Below, piece by piece: positions 12,901 to 21,667 of a stretch of DNA of 64,000 nt (position 1 is its first letter; every line of letters starts with the position of its first letter). The notes beneath the pieces were generated by a model. The model was not told the origin of the DNA and searched no databases. It was given only the letters and a program-made list of their open reading frames with translations. The DNA lies in NCBI GenBank assembly GCA_016713365.1, contig JADJPG010000029.1, forward strand, positions 1 to 64,000, given 5' to 3'. Position numbers and translations under genes: made by a program. The DNA is from Verrucomicrobiota bacterium. Lineage in GTDB: Bacteria > Verrucomicrobiota > Verrucomicrobiia > Limisphaerales > JADJPG01.

Positions 12901-13860
12901 CTGACGCGTTGGTGAGTTCTTGCAAAAGTGTCTTTGGAAGTGCCATTGGTACCTGCTTGCCCAGTACCTCCCGGCTGTCCATCGCCGCCTTTCAATCGAA
13001 TCCTCGCTTTACCACTCAGTGGTGCTGTGAAGGACTGAATGAACAACGACATGTTGCCTGCCGGAAGTCCCTCCGCCCCGTCGTCGAACTGTGCTGCCTG
13101 CTGCAGCGTGCGCGGCTCTGTACTGAAGTAGGACGTTCCGCCGATGTCCTGAAACTCAAGCTCCCTCGCGCGGATAGTTACCTCTGTACCTGGCGCGCGG
13201 ATCGGACTGGCGATGATTAGCTTCTCTGCATGGATCTCGAGTTTCTGGAGATCCCACCTTTCGTGAATGGCCTCGTAAAGGCCGTTCACTTTCCCCTGTT
13301 GAAGCACGACCGTTTTGCCCGCGATAATGACTTGCCGCGTGAGGTTTGTGAAGTAGTTGAAGACGTTGGTTTGATGGCTGAACTCCTCGGTAAAAATCAG
13401 GAATTGCTTATCCTCGGCATTCGGGATGGGGCCACGCTCAATGCCGAAAAACGATTCCTCCTCCGGAAGGCGCGGCAGAGGGGAGATTGGGATCGTCTGA
13501 GCCTTGACCTGATTCCCCGATTGCGCACGGAAAGTCACAGTGAATTCGTGGAGATCACCACACCGGGCCGATAGCCGAATTCCCCATTGTTGGAAAATGG
13601 ATCTCGCCGGTTGGAGGCAGCACGTAAGTGGCCGTAATAATCGCGGCTGATCCCAGCGCCTCGGAGCGCAACCTTAATTTGAGGGTGTCACCGTGCCAGA
13701 CCTTTTGGAAAGGCACCTCGCCAACCTCGTAGATGGGGGTCTCCGAGAAATCACCAAACGGTTCATCGGCCGCAAATGATGGAAGTACGGAGCCAGACCA
13801 AATCAGCAAGGCCGCGAGAATGGATTGAAGTTGGAGTAGCGATTGTTGAGGTTGGTTCAT
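9955..13860 (-). pseudogene. Large secreted Gly-rich / coiled-coil protein, multiply frameshifted
   Basis: The gene starts at ATG 13860 with AGGAGA 7 nt upstream and a signal peptide ending in PSFAA, 18 nt after the LVIVD gene on the same strand, so the two probably form an operon. The reconstructed product of about 1300 residues has: an N-terminal beta region; a Gly-rich collagen-like stretch (about 13010-12720); a long helical coiled-coil region (about 12400-11230) with a hydrophobic break (about 11790-11840); a segment with L-R-Y-H-Y-N-L-K-K-A-Y-E-Y (about 11210-11245); then beta-rich domains. It ends with the Y-R-V-E-Y...F-F-R-V module shared with other exported proteins here. Phase changes lie near 13565, 12805, 12430, 12240 and 10340-10400, with collinear protein across each. 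The helical part followed by a beta sandwich resembles the 35014-40086 product and, distantly, the channel part of Tc-toxin A; that last comparison is inference. Confidence 0.6.
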
Positions 13861-13878
13861 AAGACTCTCCTGATGAGG

Positions 13879-16083
13879 CTATTCTTCGATGACGCGGTAA
13901 AAGCGTGGCGAGCTGCCGCCCTCGGTGTCTGTAACCTCGCCCTGCGTGCCTTGAATGACTGGAACAGCCGGGAGGTTCTGCCAGTTGACATTGATATCAC
14001 CTAAATTGGTCGTGAACTCGGCGCGGTAGCTCCGTTCCGGCAGCACGTTCCATCTGATTCGGAGCGGCCCACCGGGAACGGAGGGTCGCACCGCGCCGAT
14101 CCGGAATCCCATATCACCAAGAATTTCGAGACCCGACCGCCCATCCGCGAGAAATACCTTGTCGCCTGATACCGCCACACCGAAGGCTCCACCACGAAGT
14201 TTGAATACCCCGGCCAACTTGGGGTTCACCGGATCGGTAAGGTCAACCCGGTAAAGTCGGGTATCCCCGCCACCAACGACATAGGCGAACTGGCCGTGAA
14301 CCGCGATGCTATGAGGAGAACCGATGTTGTTGGTTATGCCATTGTTCGAGATTCTTCCAACAAGTCGAGGGTTCTGTGGATTCGCGATATTCAATACATG
14401 AAGACCTTCCAGCCGGTCAGCGACGAGCGCATAGTTTCCTAGAAGGGCCACTCCCATGACTTCGCCGTCAGTGTCATATCCTCCAACACGCTGCGGACTG
14501 GCTGGAGTGCTGACATCCATTACCTGCAAGCCTGCCTGACCATCGGCGACGCATGCCGTGGTGCCATTCACCGCAACGCCGTAAGCCGTGCCGGTGGTAT
14601 CGTAACCGCCCACGCGCAGTGGGCTGGCCGTGTGCTGACGCGAACTATCTGCATACCGGCAGCACCGTCGGCCAGGTAGGCATATCCACTCGCCACCGTC
14701 ACTCCATAAGCGTGGCCGGGGCTGTTGTAGCCGCTCAACCGAATCGGCGCGCCCGGATCCCTCACGTAAAGTATCTGTAATCCAGCCGGGCCGTCGGCCA
14801 CAAACGCGATATCGCCAGCGATAGCGACGCCCAGGGCATCGCCAGGAGTGTCGTAAGTTCCGACTCGCACCGGATTGCGAAGGTCGGCCACATTGACCAC
14901 TTGCAGACCGGCCTTGTCATCGGCAATGTAAGCAGTATCGCCTGCCACTGCCACACCATGTGAGTAACCGGGAATCTCCCTGTAGATCCCAAGGCGAGTT
15001 GGGTTTGATGGTGATGAAAGGTCAATAACCTCCACTCGCGCAGTGGCGCTCAGTAGTTCCCAGTAGGGTTTGGAGAGATCGTCGGTTGAAATGATGTAGG
15101 CTCGTCCGGCGGCAGCCGCCACGTCCACTGCGTAACCTTCGGTTTGGAACGTCGCAAGAAGCGCCGGAACGCTCGGGTTGGAAACATCGTACAACCTGAC
15201 CTCACGATCGCCATTTGCAACGCAGGCAACATGGCCATCCACTGCGACGCTCCTGGTCCAGCCGCCAGTGTCGTAGGTTCCAACGATGAAGAGGTTGGTT
15301 GGATTGGTAACGTCGGCTACCATCATTCTACCGCCGTGTGCCAAGAAGACATGTCCCGGCGACAGCGAATAATCAGGAGGAACTTCAGTCGAGCTGATTC
15401 CGTATCTAGCCTTAAATACTGGTTGGGCGGATTTGTTACATCCATGACTAATGTCCCTCCGTAATATCCCACGAATGCGAAGCTCTTCGATACCTTCAAG
15501 GAATCAAAACCATTCTGTTGGGTGTTCGGGAAAGCGCTTGACCCGACTAACTGAGGGGTAGCCGGGTTACTGATGTCCAAAACTATCAAACCGCCCACCT
15601 CGGACCAATCCAGCTTTCTCTCATCGAAGTATCGATCAGATATAAGTATTGGCCGGAAATGGCGACGCTCGAAACATATCCTCCAACCCATCTGCCAAAG
15701 ACATCATACTCACCATTCCATCCACTCACTCTCGTTGGATTACTAGGGGTGCCTACATCAATCACGTCCAGTCCGCCCGAACCATTGGCAAGATAGGCGT
15801 AACGACCGGACACCGCTAAATCGCCGCCGTGATCAAACCGCCCGACAGGTTGCGATCTTGCTGGGTCAACCACATTGATGATTGTCAATCCACCGGTGCC
15901 AGTCACGTAGGCAAAATCACCTTGCACCTCAACGCAGAAGAACACTCCTCGTTGCCAACCCGGCCATTGCCCCACAGTCTCAAGGCGCAAATCGGCTGCG
16001 ACCGAATGCGACGCAACCAGCCAACAAGCAAGACTAGAGAATCCGCGTAGAGTGGCCCGAATCACATGTAAACATTTATACAT
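13879..16083 (-). pseudogene. Secreted LVIVD-repeat beta-propeller protein, frameshifted
   Basis: The signal peptide ends around SHSVAA after ATG 16083. About a dozen repeats follow with the LVIVD pattern: G-x-x-x-x-V-A-V-x-G-x-x-A-Y-V-A-D, then G-L-x-V-x-D-V-S-x-P-x-x-P-x-x-V-G. These form one or two propellers exported to the surface or periplasm. The C-terminus (about 14060-13879) is a separate beta module, Y-R-A-E-F-T-T-N-L...W...F-Y-R-V, found again in neighbouring exported proteins. The frame changes near 15630, 15430 and 14635, each time with uninterrupted repeat sequence in the new frame. It lies directly upstream of the 13860-9955 gene (18 nt), so the two are likely transcribed together. 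LVIVD proteins are common in Verrucomicrobia, Planctomycetes and marine Bacteroidetes; the ligand is unknown. Confidence 0.75.
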
Positions 16084-16309
16084 TCTGTTGCCTGCCCCGC
16101 TTCAAAGGTTCTGTAATCTGGTATTACCGCTAGACTTGCAACAACGACTAAGTTTTAGACTGATCTGGTTTGTTCCGAGACATCTGCGCCCGAAAGCGCC
16201 CACTAGGCACGAAATCTCCCGAATTGCGTAGAGACGTCAATGCCTCCTCCCTTCCTCGATGTTCGAGTTACACACAGTGCAAACGTCTCCGAGAGCCAAG
16301 ATTACGTAA

Positions 16310-17361
16310 TCACTCAAACTCCTCATACGTCGAAAGCCGCACGAGGAACGAGCCGGTGACGGTCGCCTCGAGTTCGGTGTTCTCGCTGCCACTGGCGGTG
16401 AAGCTGTAGGTGCCCCAGACGATTCCCTTGGGTCGGATCGAGCTCATCCAGTTCGACCGTGATGGTCAACGTGCCGGTGCCGAGGGCTTCATTGAATGGA
16501 TCGATGGTAAAGAAGCTCTCGTAGAACTCTAATTCCGGCTCCTCCTCATCGAACTCAGCGAAGCTCGGCGACACGATTCGCTGGTAGATGGCATAGGCTT
16601 CGTTGGTGAGGCTGAGCTCGTGCCTGCCTTCGCCCGGCACCGTGGCGGTAATCTCCAGAAACCGGGTTTGAACTCTTCCGCCACTCAGTTTCGCCAGCTC
16701 CCCGACTTCGATGACGATGCTGCCGTCAAAGTCATCATAGTACGCTTCCAACGTGCCCTTCAGGGGCTTGAGCACCGCCACTGCCTGGCCGGATTCGGTG
16801 ACGGTGGCGGTGATGAAATTCGGGCCGGGCTTGGCCGTCTCGGCTTTCATGACGGCCTTGGCGGCAGCCGCAAGCGCCTTGGCGGCGGCGCTGATCGATT
16901 TCAGCGACAGGGTGAGGTTGACGTTGGTCTCCGACCCCTCAAGAGCGATGGCGAGCTTGTTGATTGCCGTCTGGGCGGAGGTTTGCGTCTTGCCCGGAAT
17001 GGTGTCGGCCAGTCGTTCTTCCAGGGCGGCCTTTTTCGGACTCGATGACTTCGAGATAGGTGTCGCGCGTATCGACAACGATGGGAAGGAACGTGTTCGA
17101 GAGAGCCAATTTGCTGAAGCTTTTGGCCAATGTGCTCAAGGCCCCGCTGCCGGCAGTGAGCGTGAGCTTGGTGTTGTCGATGGTCTTGAGATTCGATCGG
17201 AGCGTGGCAAGGATCTTCTTGTCCAGCGGCACGGCGTTGCTGGCAATAATGAGCTGGTTGAATACCTCTTCACGCAAAGAAGAAAAGAACGGCGCGTCGT
17301 CGGCTCGCGAAACCGCGCAATGCGAAAACAGCCCGATTAGCCGGACGAAAAGCGATTTCAT
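16310..17361 (-). pseudogene. Exported hypothetical protein, two frameshifts
   Basis: ATG 17361 begins a signal-like segment (MKSLFVRLIGLF...SRA). The mature protein starts with a Ser/Leu/Lys-rich helical part and an Ala-rich helix (AAKALAAAAKAV), then becomes beta-rich with acidic loops. The frame changes at an AAAAA run near 17037 and near 16430. After the second change the reading frame runs through a strand-rich end (GTYSFTASG...) to a TGA at 16312-16310, giving about 350 residues. No known domain was recognised, though the C-terminal strand pattern recalls Verrucomicrobial exported beta-sandwich modules. It is divergent from the sensor kinase at 17414, so the about 50-nt gap must hold both promoters. 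Confidence 0.55.
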
Positions 17362-17413
17362 TTTCTAGATCATCTAAAGCTGTTTCTCCAGATTCCATGG
17401 CGCCTGCGCCCGA

Positions 17414-19273
17414 GTGAGCCAATTAGGACGGAAACCTCCGGCTTTGCAAATAGAGGCAAACACCCCTAGTCCGCTCGGGGAAACATTTCGACTTCGTCCG
17501 GCTGGTTGCCCTCAAACATCCGCCATGGTTTCGGGACTACTCCAACTCATTCGCCGGCAGCAGGCCGTCATTTGGACTCTCGTCGCCGGACTGGGATTGA
17601 CGGCCGCGCTCGGGTGGGAGCTGGATCGCGAGGCGATCGAGTTGGACCAACAGCGACTGGCGCGGCGCGTGGTCGAGATCCAAAGCCAGCTCGATTCACG
17701 CCTCGAAAAGAGCGAGATGCTCCTTCACAACTTGCGGGATTACCTGACCTGGTATGGTGACACAAGCGAGACCGGATTTCAGCGCTGGTGTTACGAGAAT
17801 GGTCATACAATAAACTGCCGATGGCTGGCGGGCATCGCTCTGGCCACGAATCGCAACTTGCCAAAGTGGCCGAAAGGGATTCCGAAGACGCCGATGTCAT
17901 GGGGGAGCAACGAATGGGAATCCGTCAGAGCAGCCGCCGTTGCCAATGCGATTGACTGCGAACTGGCGCTGACCAGTTCGCTGACAAACACAATGCGCTT
18001 CGCCAGAGATTATCATCTCAGGGGTCTTCCACGCGAAAGGACACGATTTGCAAACACGGTCGGAAGCTCGCGGGTCGGAATGAGCGAACATCGGATCGTG
18101 ATGCAAGATGTTGACGGAAACGGTGTCGGCGGCACCTGTTTCCTGGTGCCTCTTTTCCAATCCGACGTCAATGGACTCATCGCCGAGGTGATGCAAGGCA
18201 GTTACACGAACTGGGGCGATCGGGCCACTATCTACTGGCTACACTTCACTTCGGTCATCGTCGCGCCGGTGGATTTTAATTTCTTGGTATGGGCAATCTC
18301 CGAGGAGGCACCGGAAGACGTGAAGATCGAGTTATTCTCCTCAACCAATCAACTTGCCGACACCTGGCTAAACAAGACCGGCCCGATTCCACGCGCCGCC
18401 GATCCGGAGTTCCGCCCGTATCTCTCTCACCGCCAGCGCTGGCGCATGTATGGCAGAAAATTCTCGATCTACTTCTACACGACGCCGCTTTTCGAGGCGC
18501 AGTCGCCGCGCCGGTTGGCGAAAGTCGCAATGGCAGCTGGAGCTGGACTCTCCGTGCTGACCACGGCGCTCGTAGGTGTGGCCCTGCGCGCCCGAGATCG
18601 TCAGTCAGACTTGACCGACCAGATTCTCGAAGCGCGCGACGCCCTCACGGCCTCCCAGAAGGCCCGCGAGAAGTTCAGCCGCGACCTTCACGACGGCACC
18701 ATTCAATCGCTCTACGCCATTCAACTCGGGCCGGGACATCTCAGCGAGAAACTGGAGTCCGATCCCGCCCGCGCCCGCCGCGAATTCTCGAGCGTGCGAA
18801 AGGAACTGGACGCAGTGATCGCCGAGACCCGGAACTTCATCAGCTCCGGCGAGGTCACGAGCGCAGCGGTGAACTTTAAGTCGGTTCTCTCGGCGATCAT
18901 TGAGCGTGCGCAAGCCAGCAACACCGCGCAAATCACGCTGGAATGCGATCACACCGCCACCGCGCAACTCGCCGCAGTGGAGGCCGTGCAGCTGGCGAAC
19001 ATCGCCCGCGAAGCCATCAGCAACAGCCTGCGTCACGCGAAGTCCACCCAAGTGCAGGTTTCGCTCCGGCAGGACAACGGAGGGATGCTCCTGCAAATCA
19101 CCGACAATGGAACCGGGTTTGATCCCGAGTCGCCCCACCGCTTTGGCGTCGGCTTAACCAGCATGCGTTCCCGCGCCCACGAGATCGGAGGACTGTTCAA
19201 CATCGAATCGTCTCCAAACACCGGCACGCGCATCAGCGTCCGTGTGCCGGACCGGGCTTCAAGTGCATCATGA
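17414..19273 (+). CDS. CHASE-type membrane sensor histidine kinase (NarL/HisKA_3 family)
   Basis: Architecture: a first membrane helix (about residues 48-66), a periplasmic sensor of about 300 residues with CHASE-like features (R-L-x-K-x-E-x-x-L-x-x-L-R-D-Y), a second helix near residues 372-395, a short coiled linker, a HisKA_3 dimerisation region with F-S-R-D-L-H-D-G-T (phospho-acceptor His about 426), and a HATPase with N-S-L-R-H-A, D-N-G-T-G-F and G-L-T-S-M-R-S-R-A boxes. All key catalytic motifs are present. The GTG at 17414 is the longest start; ATG 17525 (MVSGLL), just before the first helix, is more likely. The stop overlaps the response regulator by 4 nt (ATGA), so the two are translationally coupled. 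The signal sensed is unknown. Confidence 0.85.
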   Translation: MSQLGRKPPALQIEANTPSPLGETFRLRPAGCPQTSAMVSGLLQLIRRQQAVIWTLVAGLGLTAALGWELDREAIELDQQRLARRVVEIQSQLDSRLEKSEMLLHNLRDYLTWYGDTSETGFQRWCYENGHTINCRWLAGIALATNRNLPKWPKGIPKTPMSWGSNEWESVRAAAVANAIDCELALTSSLTNTMRFARDYHLRGLPRERTRFANTVGSSRVGMSEHRIVMQDVDGNGVGGTCFLVPLFQSDVNGLIAEVMQGSYTNWGDRATIYWLHFTSVIVAPVDFNFLVWAISEEAPEDVKIELFSSTNQLADTWLNKTGPIPRAADPEFRPYLSHRQRWRMYGRKFSIYFYTTPLFEAQSPRRLAKVAMAAGAGLSVLTTALVGVALRARDRQSDLTDQILEARDALTASQKAREKFSRDLHDGTIQSLYAIQLGPGHLSEKLESDPARARREFSSVRKELDAVIAETRNFISSGEVTSAAVNFKSVLSAIIERAQASNTAQITLECDHTATAQLAAVEAVQLANIAREAISNSLRHAKSTQVQVSLRQDNGGMLLQITDNGTGFDPESPHRFGVGLTSMRSRAHEIGGLFNIESSPNTGTRISVRVPDRASSAS

Positions 19274-19929
19274 ATTCTGACCCTGTGATTTCACTGCTCC
19301 TCGTGGACGATCACCCGGTCGTCCGCGATGGCTTGAGCCGGATTCGTGAACTGGAGCCGCGCATTGAGATCGTCGGCGAGGCGGCGTCCGCCGCCACCGC
19401 GATCGAGGAAGCGCGCCGGCTAAAACCGTCCGTCATCTTGATGGATATCCGCTTACCGGACGGCGACGGCATTCAAGCCTGCCGGGAGATCAAATCGTTC
19501 CTGCCGGAGGTTCATGTGCTGTTCCTCACCTCGTTTGCCGACAATCGTCTCGTGCTCGCCGCCATCGAAGCCGGAGCGGGAGGTTACCTGCTAAAGGAGA
19601 GCGATACGCGGCGCATCGTGGACGCGATTCATTTGATTCTCAAAGGAGGCACCGTTTTCGATCCCATCGCCGCACAAGGGCTCACCGGGGAATCCGGACA
19701 CAATGCAACACCCAATCCGCTGAGGGAACTTGCACCGCAGGAACGGCGCGTTCTGGCGGAAGTAGCCCGAGGGCGAACCGACAAGGAAGTAGGTACAACG
19801 CTGGGCCTTTCGGCCAAGACGGCGCGGAACTACCTCGACCGAATCTTCACCAAGCTGAACGTGCACACCCGGACCGAGGCGGCACTTCTCTATACGCGCC
19901 TAAAGGACCAATCGGTAGACCGGGATTAA
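19270..19929 (+). CDS. NarL/FixJ-family response regulator
   Basis: The receiver domain has acidic pocket D13-D14, phospho-acceptor D59 (VILMDIRLP), Thr/Ser switch in LTSF and K109 (GYLLKES). It is followed by a LuxR-type helix-turn-helix (L-A-P-Q-E-R-R-V-L-A-E-V-A-R-G...K-E-V-G...K-T-A-R-N-Y-L-D-R-I-F-T-K-L). The length of 219 aa is standard. It starts inside the stop codon of the sensor kinase, its obvious partner. No target promoters can be named; the divergent exported gene upstream of the kinase is one candidate. Confidence 0.92.
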   Translation: MNSDPVISLLLVDDHPVVRDGLSRIRELEPRIEIVGEAASAATAIEEARRLKPSVILMDIRLPDGDGIQACREIKSFLPEVHVLFLTSFADNRLVLAAIEAGAGGYLLKESDTRRIVDAIHLILKGGTVFDPIAAQGLTGESGHNATPNPLRELAPQERRVLAEVARGRTDKEVGTTLGLSAKTARNYLDRIFTKLNVHTRTEAALLYTRLKDQSVDRD

Positions 19930-19946
19930 CACAGTTGACTACTCGT

Positions 19947-19969
19947 CCACTTCGCCGGATCCGAAGTGG
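19947..19969 (+). terminator. Hairpin 18 nt after the response-regulator stop
   Basis: A perfect 8-bp inverted repeat, CCACTTCG and CGAAGTGG, with a 7-nt loop. No T-tract follows, so it may be a weak or factor-assisted terminator, or an mRNA 3'-end stabiliser. Confidence 0.4.
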
Positions 19970-20525
19970 TCGAATCGACCAGCGACAGTTCAATGTTCAC
20001 CGACTGAGTCAACCTCGCTCGTTTTGGCGCGTCTGCAAAAAAACGGTCCAACTAATCTCTGTCGTCGACGGAGAATAGGCAACATGAACTGTCAGCAAAT
20101 CTGGCGACCGATTGGAGTGGTGGAGTTAAGACCGGTTAGGCAAAGTATTTGTAATCAACCTTGAAAAGAGACCTCAAAAAGGCATCCTTTTGAGAGTTAC
20201 ATCAGTGCAGCTCGCGCAATCCCGACAGCTGGCTCCATTTACTCCCTCATTACACCGGCACCACTCGACGGCTACTCCATAATTACTCGGTTGAGCAGAG
20301 AACCGAATTTTCGGGCTCACGGCGGCAGAATCTCTTGCTCCACCAAGTTCCATACTTGAGTTCCGTTGCTTTGGGCAATTTCAGAGTAGTCGCATTGTAG
20401 AAGGAGCATTTCATTAGAGTTACACGCGGTACCGGCCGGTAAAGAGACTCGTCAACGAACTACCGACGCAGGCAACCTGCACCCGATCACCTGGTATTCT
20501 GAGTCGGGAGCCGATCGTCACTGAG
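19970..20525. other. Long intergenic region between convergent genes
   Basis: No coding frame or RNA gene was recognised. It contains an imperfect hairpin at 20173-20194 (CTCAAAA-A-GG, CAT loop, CC-TTTTGAG), which could act as a terminator in either direction, since the genes on both sides converge here. Base composition is lower in GC than the adjoining methyltransferase gene. Confidence 0.5.
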
Positions 20526-21476
20526 CTACCGCAGGACATCGGGCGGTCGCAAGACCGCCTTCAACTGCGCTATCTGGCCTGGCCCGACGCGGCAGCAACC
20601 GCCGATATGCTGTGCCCCTGCGCGGCTCCATGCGGGCGCGAGCGCCGCGAGGCCGTGTCCCGGTCCGCCATGCCAGGATTCGTCGCCAGCATTCCAGCAC
20701 TCGCCGGAGTTCGGATAGACGACGATGGGCTTGCCCGTTCCGGACGCGAGCGCGCGGATCGCATCGCTCACGATCTCAGGCTTCACGCAGTTCACGCCGA
20801 CGGCGAAGACGTTCGGCACGGGATCAATGAGTCGCGCGCACTCGACCAGCGGCTCGCCGTGGGAGGTATGCACGCCGTCCGGCGACGTGAAGCTGAGCCA
20901 GGCTTGCGACTCCGGATGCCGCGCAAGCAGCTCCACGTAGGCGCGGGCCTCCTCCAGAACCGGGATCGTCTCGCAGGCGAGGAAGTCGGCGCCAGCGGAT
21001 GCGAGCACCTCGAAGCGACGCTCATGAAAGGCGACCAGCTGCGCCGCCGGCAGACCGTAGTTGCCGCGATACTCGGAGCCGTCATGCAAGATCGCGCCAT
21101 AGGGGCCGATCGAGGCCGCGACGAACAGCTCGCGGCGGTCTTCCGGGTGACTTAGCTGATACCGCGACCGCGCGGATCGCGCGAGCGAGACGGACAGGCG
21201 CAGCAGTCGCGTCGTCTCGTCGGCGTCCAGCCCGATGCCCGCGAAGCCCTCATAGCTCGCCTGGTAACTCGCGGTGATCGCGCAATCGGCGCCGGCGGCG
21301 TAGAAGTCATAGTGGAGCTGCTCGATGGTCTCCGGCGCCGTGCGCAGCACGCGGGCCGACCAGAGTGAGCCGGAGATATCGCGACCGCGGGCTTCCAGTT
21401 CGGTTGCCAGTCCCCCGTCCAGGATCATCGCCACATTTCTGGGTTGCGTCATCGGAGTTTTGATCAGCGTCCCCAC
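20526..21476 (-). CDS. mmuM: Homocysteine S-methyltransferase
   Basis: The TIM-barrel methyltransferase transfers a methyl group from S-methylmethionine (or SAM) to homocysteine, giving methionine in the cytoplasm. The three zinc-binding cysteines are visible: G-V-N-C (about C230) and the C-terminal G-G-C-C (about C294, C295). Also present are the N-terminal L-D-G-G-L-A-T-E-L-E and A-S-Y-Q-A-S motifs of the family. At 316 aa the length matches MmuM/YagD. A second start at MTQP (9 codons in) is possible. It stands alone, without a permease gene. The codons are strikingly GC-rich (GCG, GCC, CGC) compared with both neighbours, which suggests acquisition from a high-GC donor; that is inference. 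Confidence 0.88.
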   Translation of the reverse strand: MGTLIKTPMTQPRNVAMILDGGLATELEARGRDISGSLWSARVLRTAPETIEQLHYDFYAAGADCAITASYQASYEGFAGIGLDADETTRLLRLSVSLARSARSRYQLSHPEDRRELFVAASIGPYGAILHDGSEYRGNYGLPAAQLVAFHERRFEVLASAGADFLACETIPVLEEARAYVELLARHPESQAWLSFTSPDGVHTSHGEPLVECARLIDPVPNVFAVGVNCVKPEIVSDAIRALASGTGKPIVVYPNSGECWNAGDESWHGGPGHGLAALAPAWSRAGAQHIGGCCRVGPGQIAQLKAVLRPPDVLR

Positions 21477-21667
21477 GATGATCGCATTTCAGAAAACCTG
21501 CAAGGCAGGGCTGTTTCGGCCGGAGACTTGTTGTCGTAGCGACCGACGAGCACTTCTGAATCAATATCGTTCCAATACGTGAAGACCGCGCTGGCCGGTG
21601 TCGCCTGAAACGCGTGACTCGCTGTGCGCAGGTCAACGACCGGTTTCCCTGCGGCCACAGCGAGGTC

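Noticed and set aside
12720..13010. CRISPR or tandem-repeat array in the Gly-rich stretch
   Set aside because: The repetition is at the amino-acid level (Gly, Pro, Ser, Thr) within a coding region; there are no regular DNA repeats with spacers.
19930..20525. tRNA or small RNA gene in the long intergenic region
   Set aside because: No cloverleaf arms or T-loop were found; only two short hairpins consistent with transcript ends.
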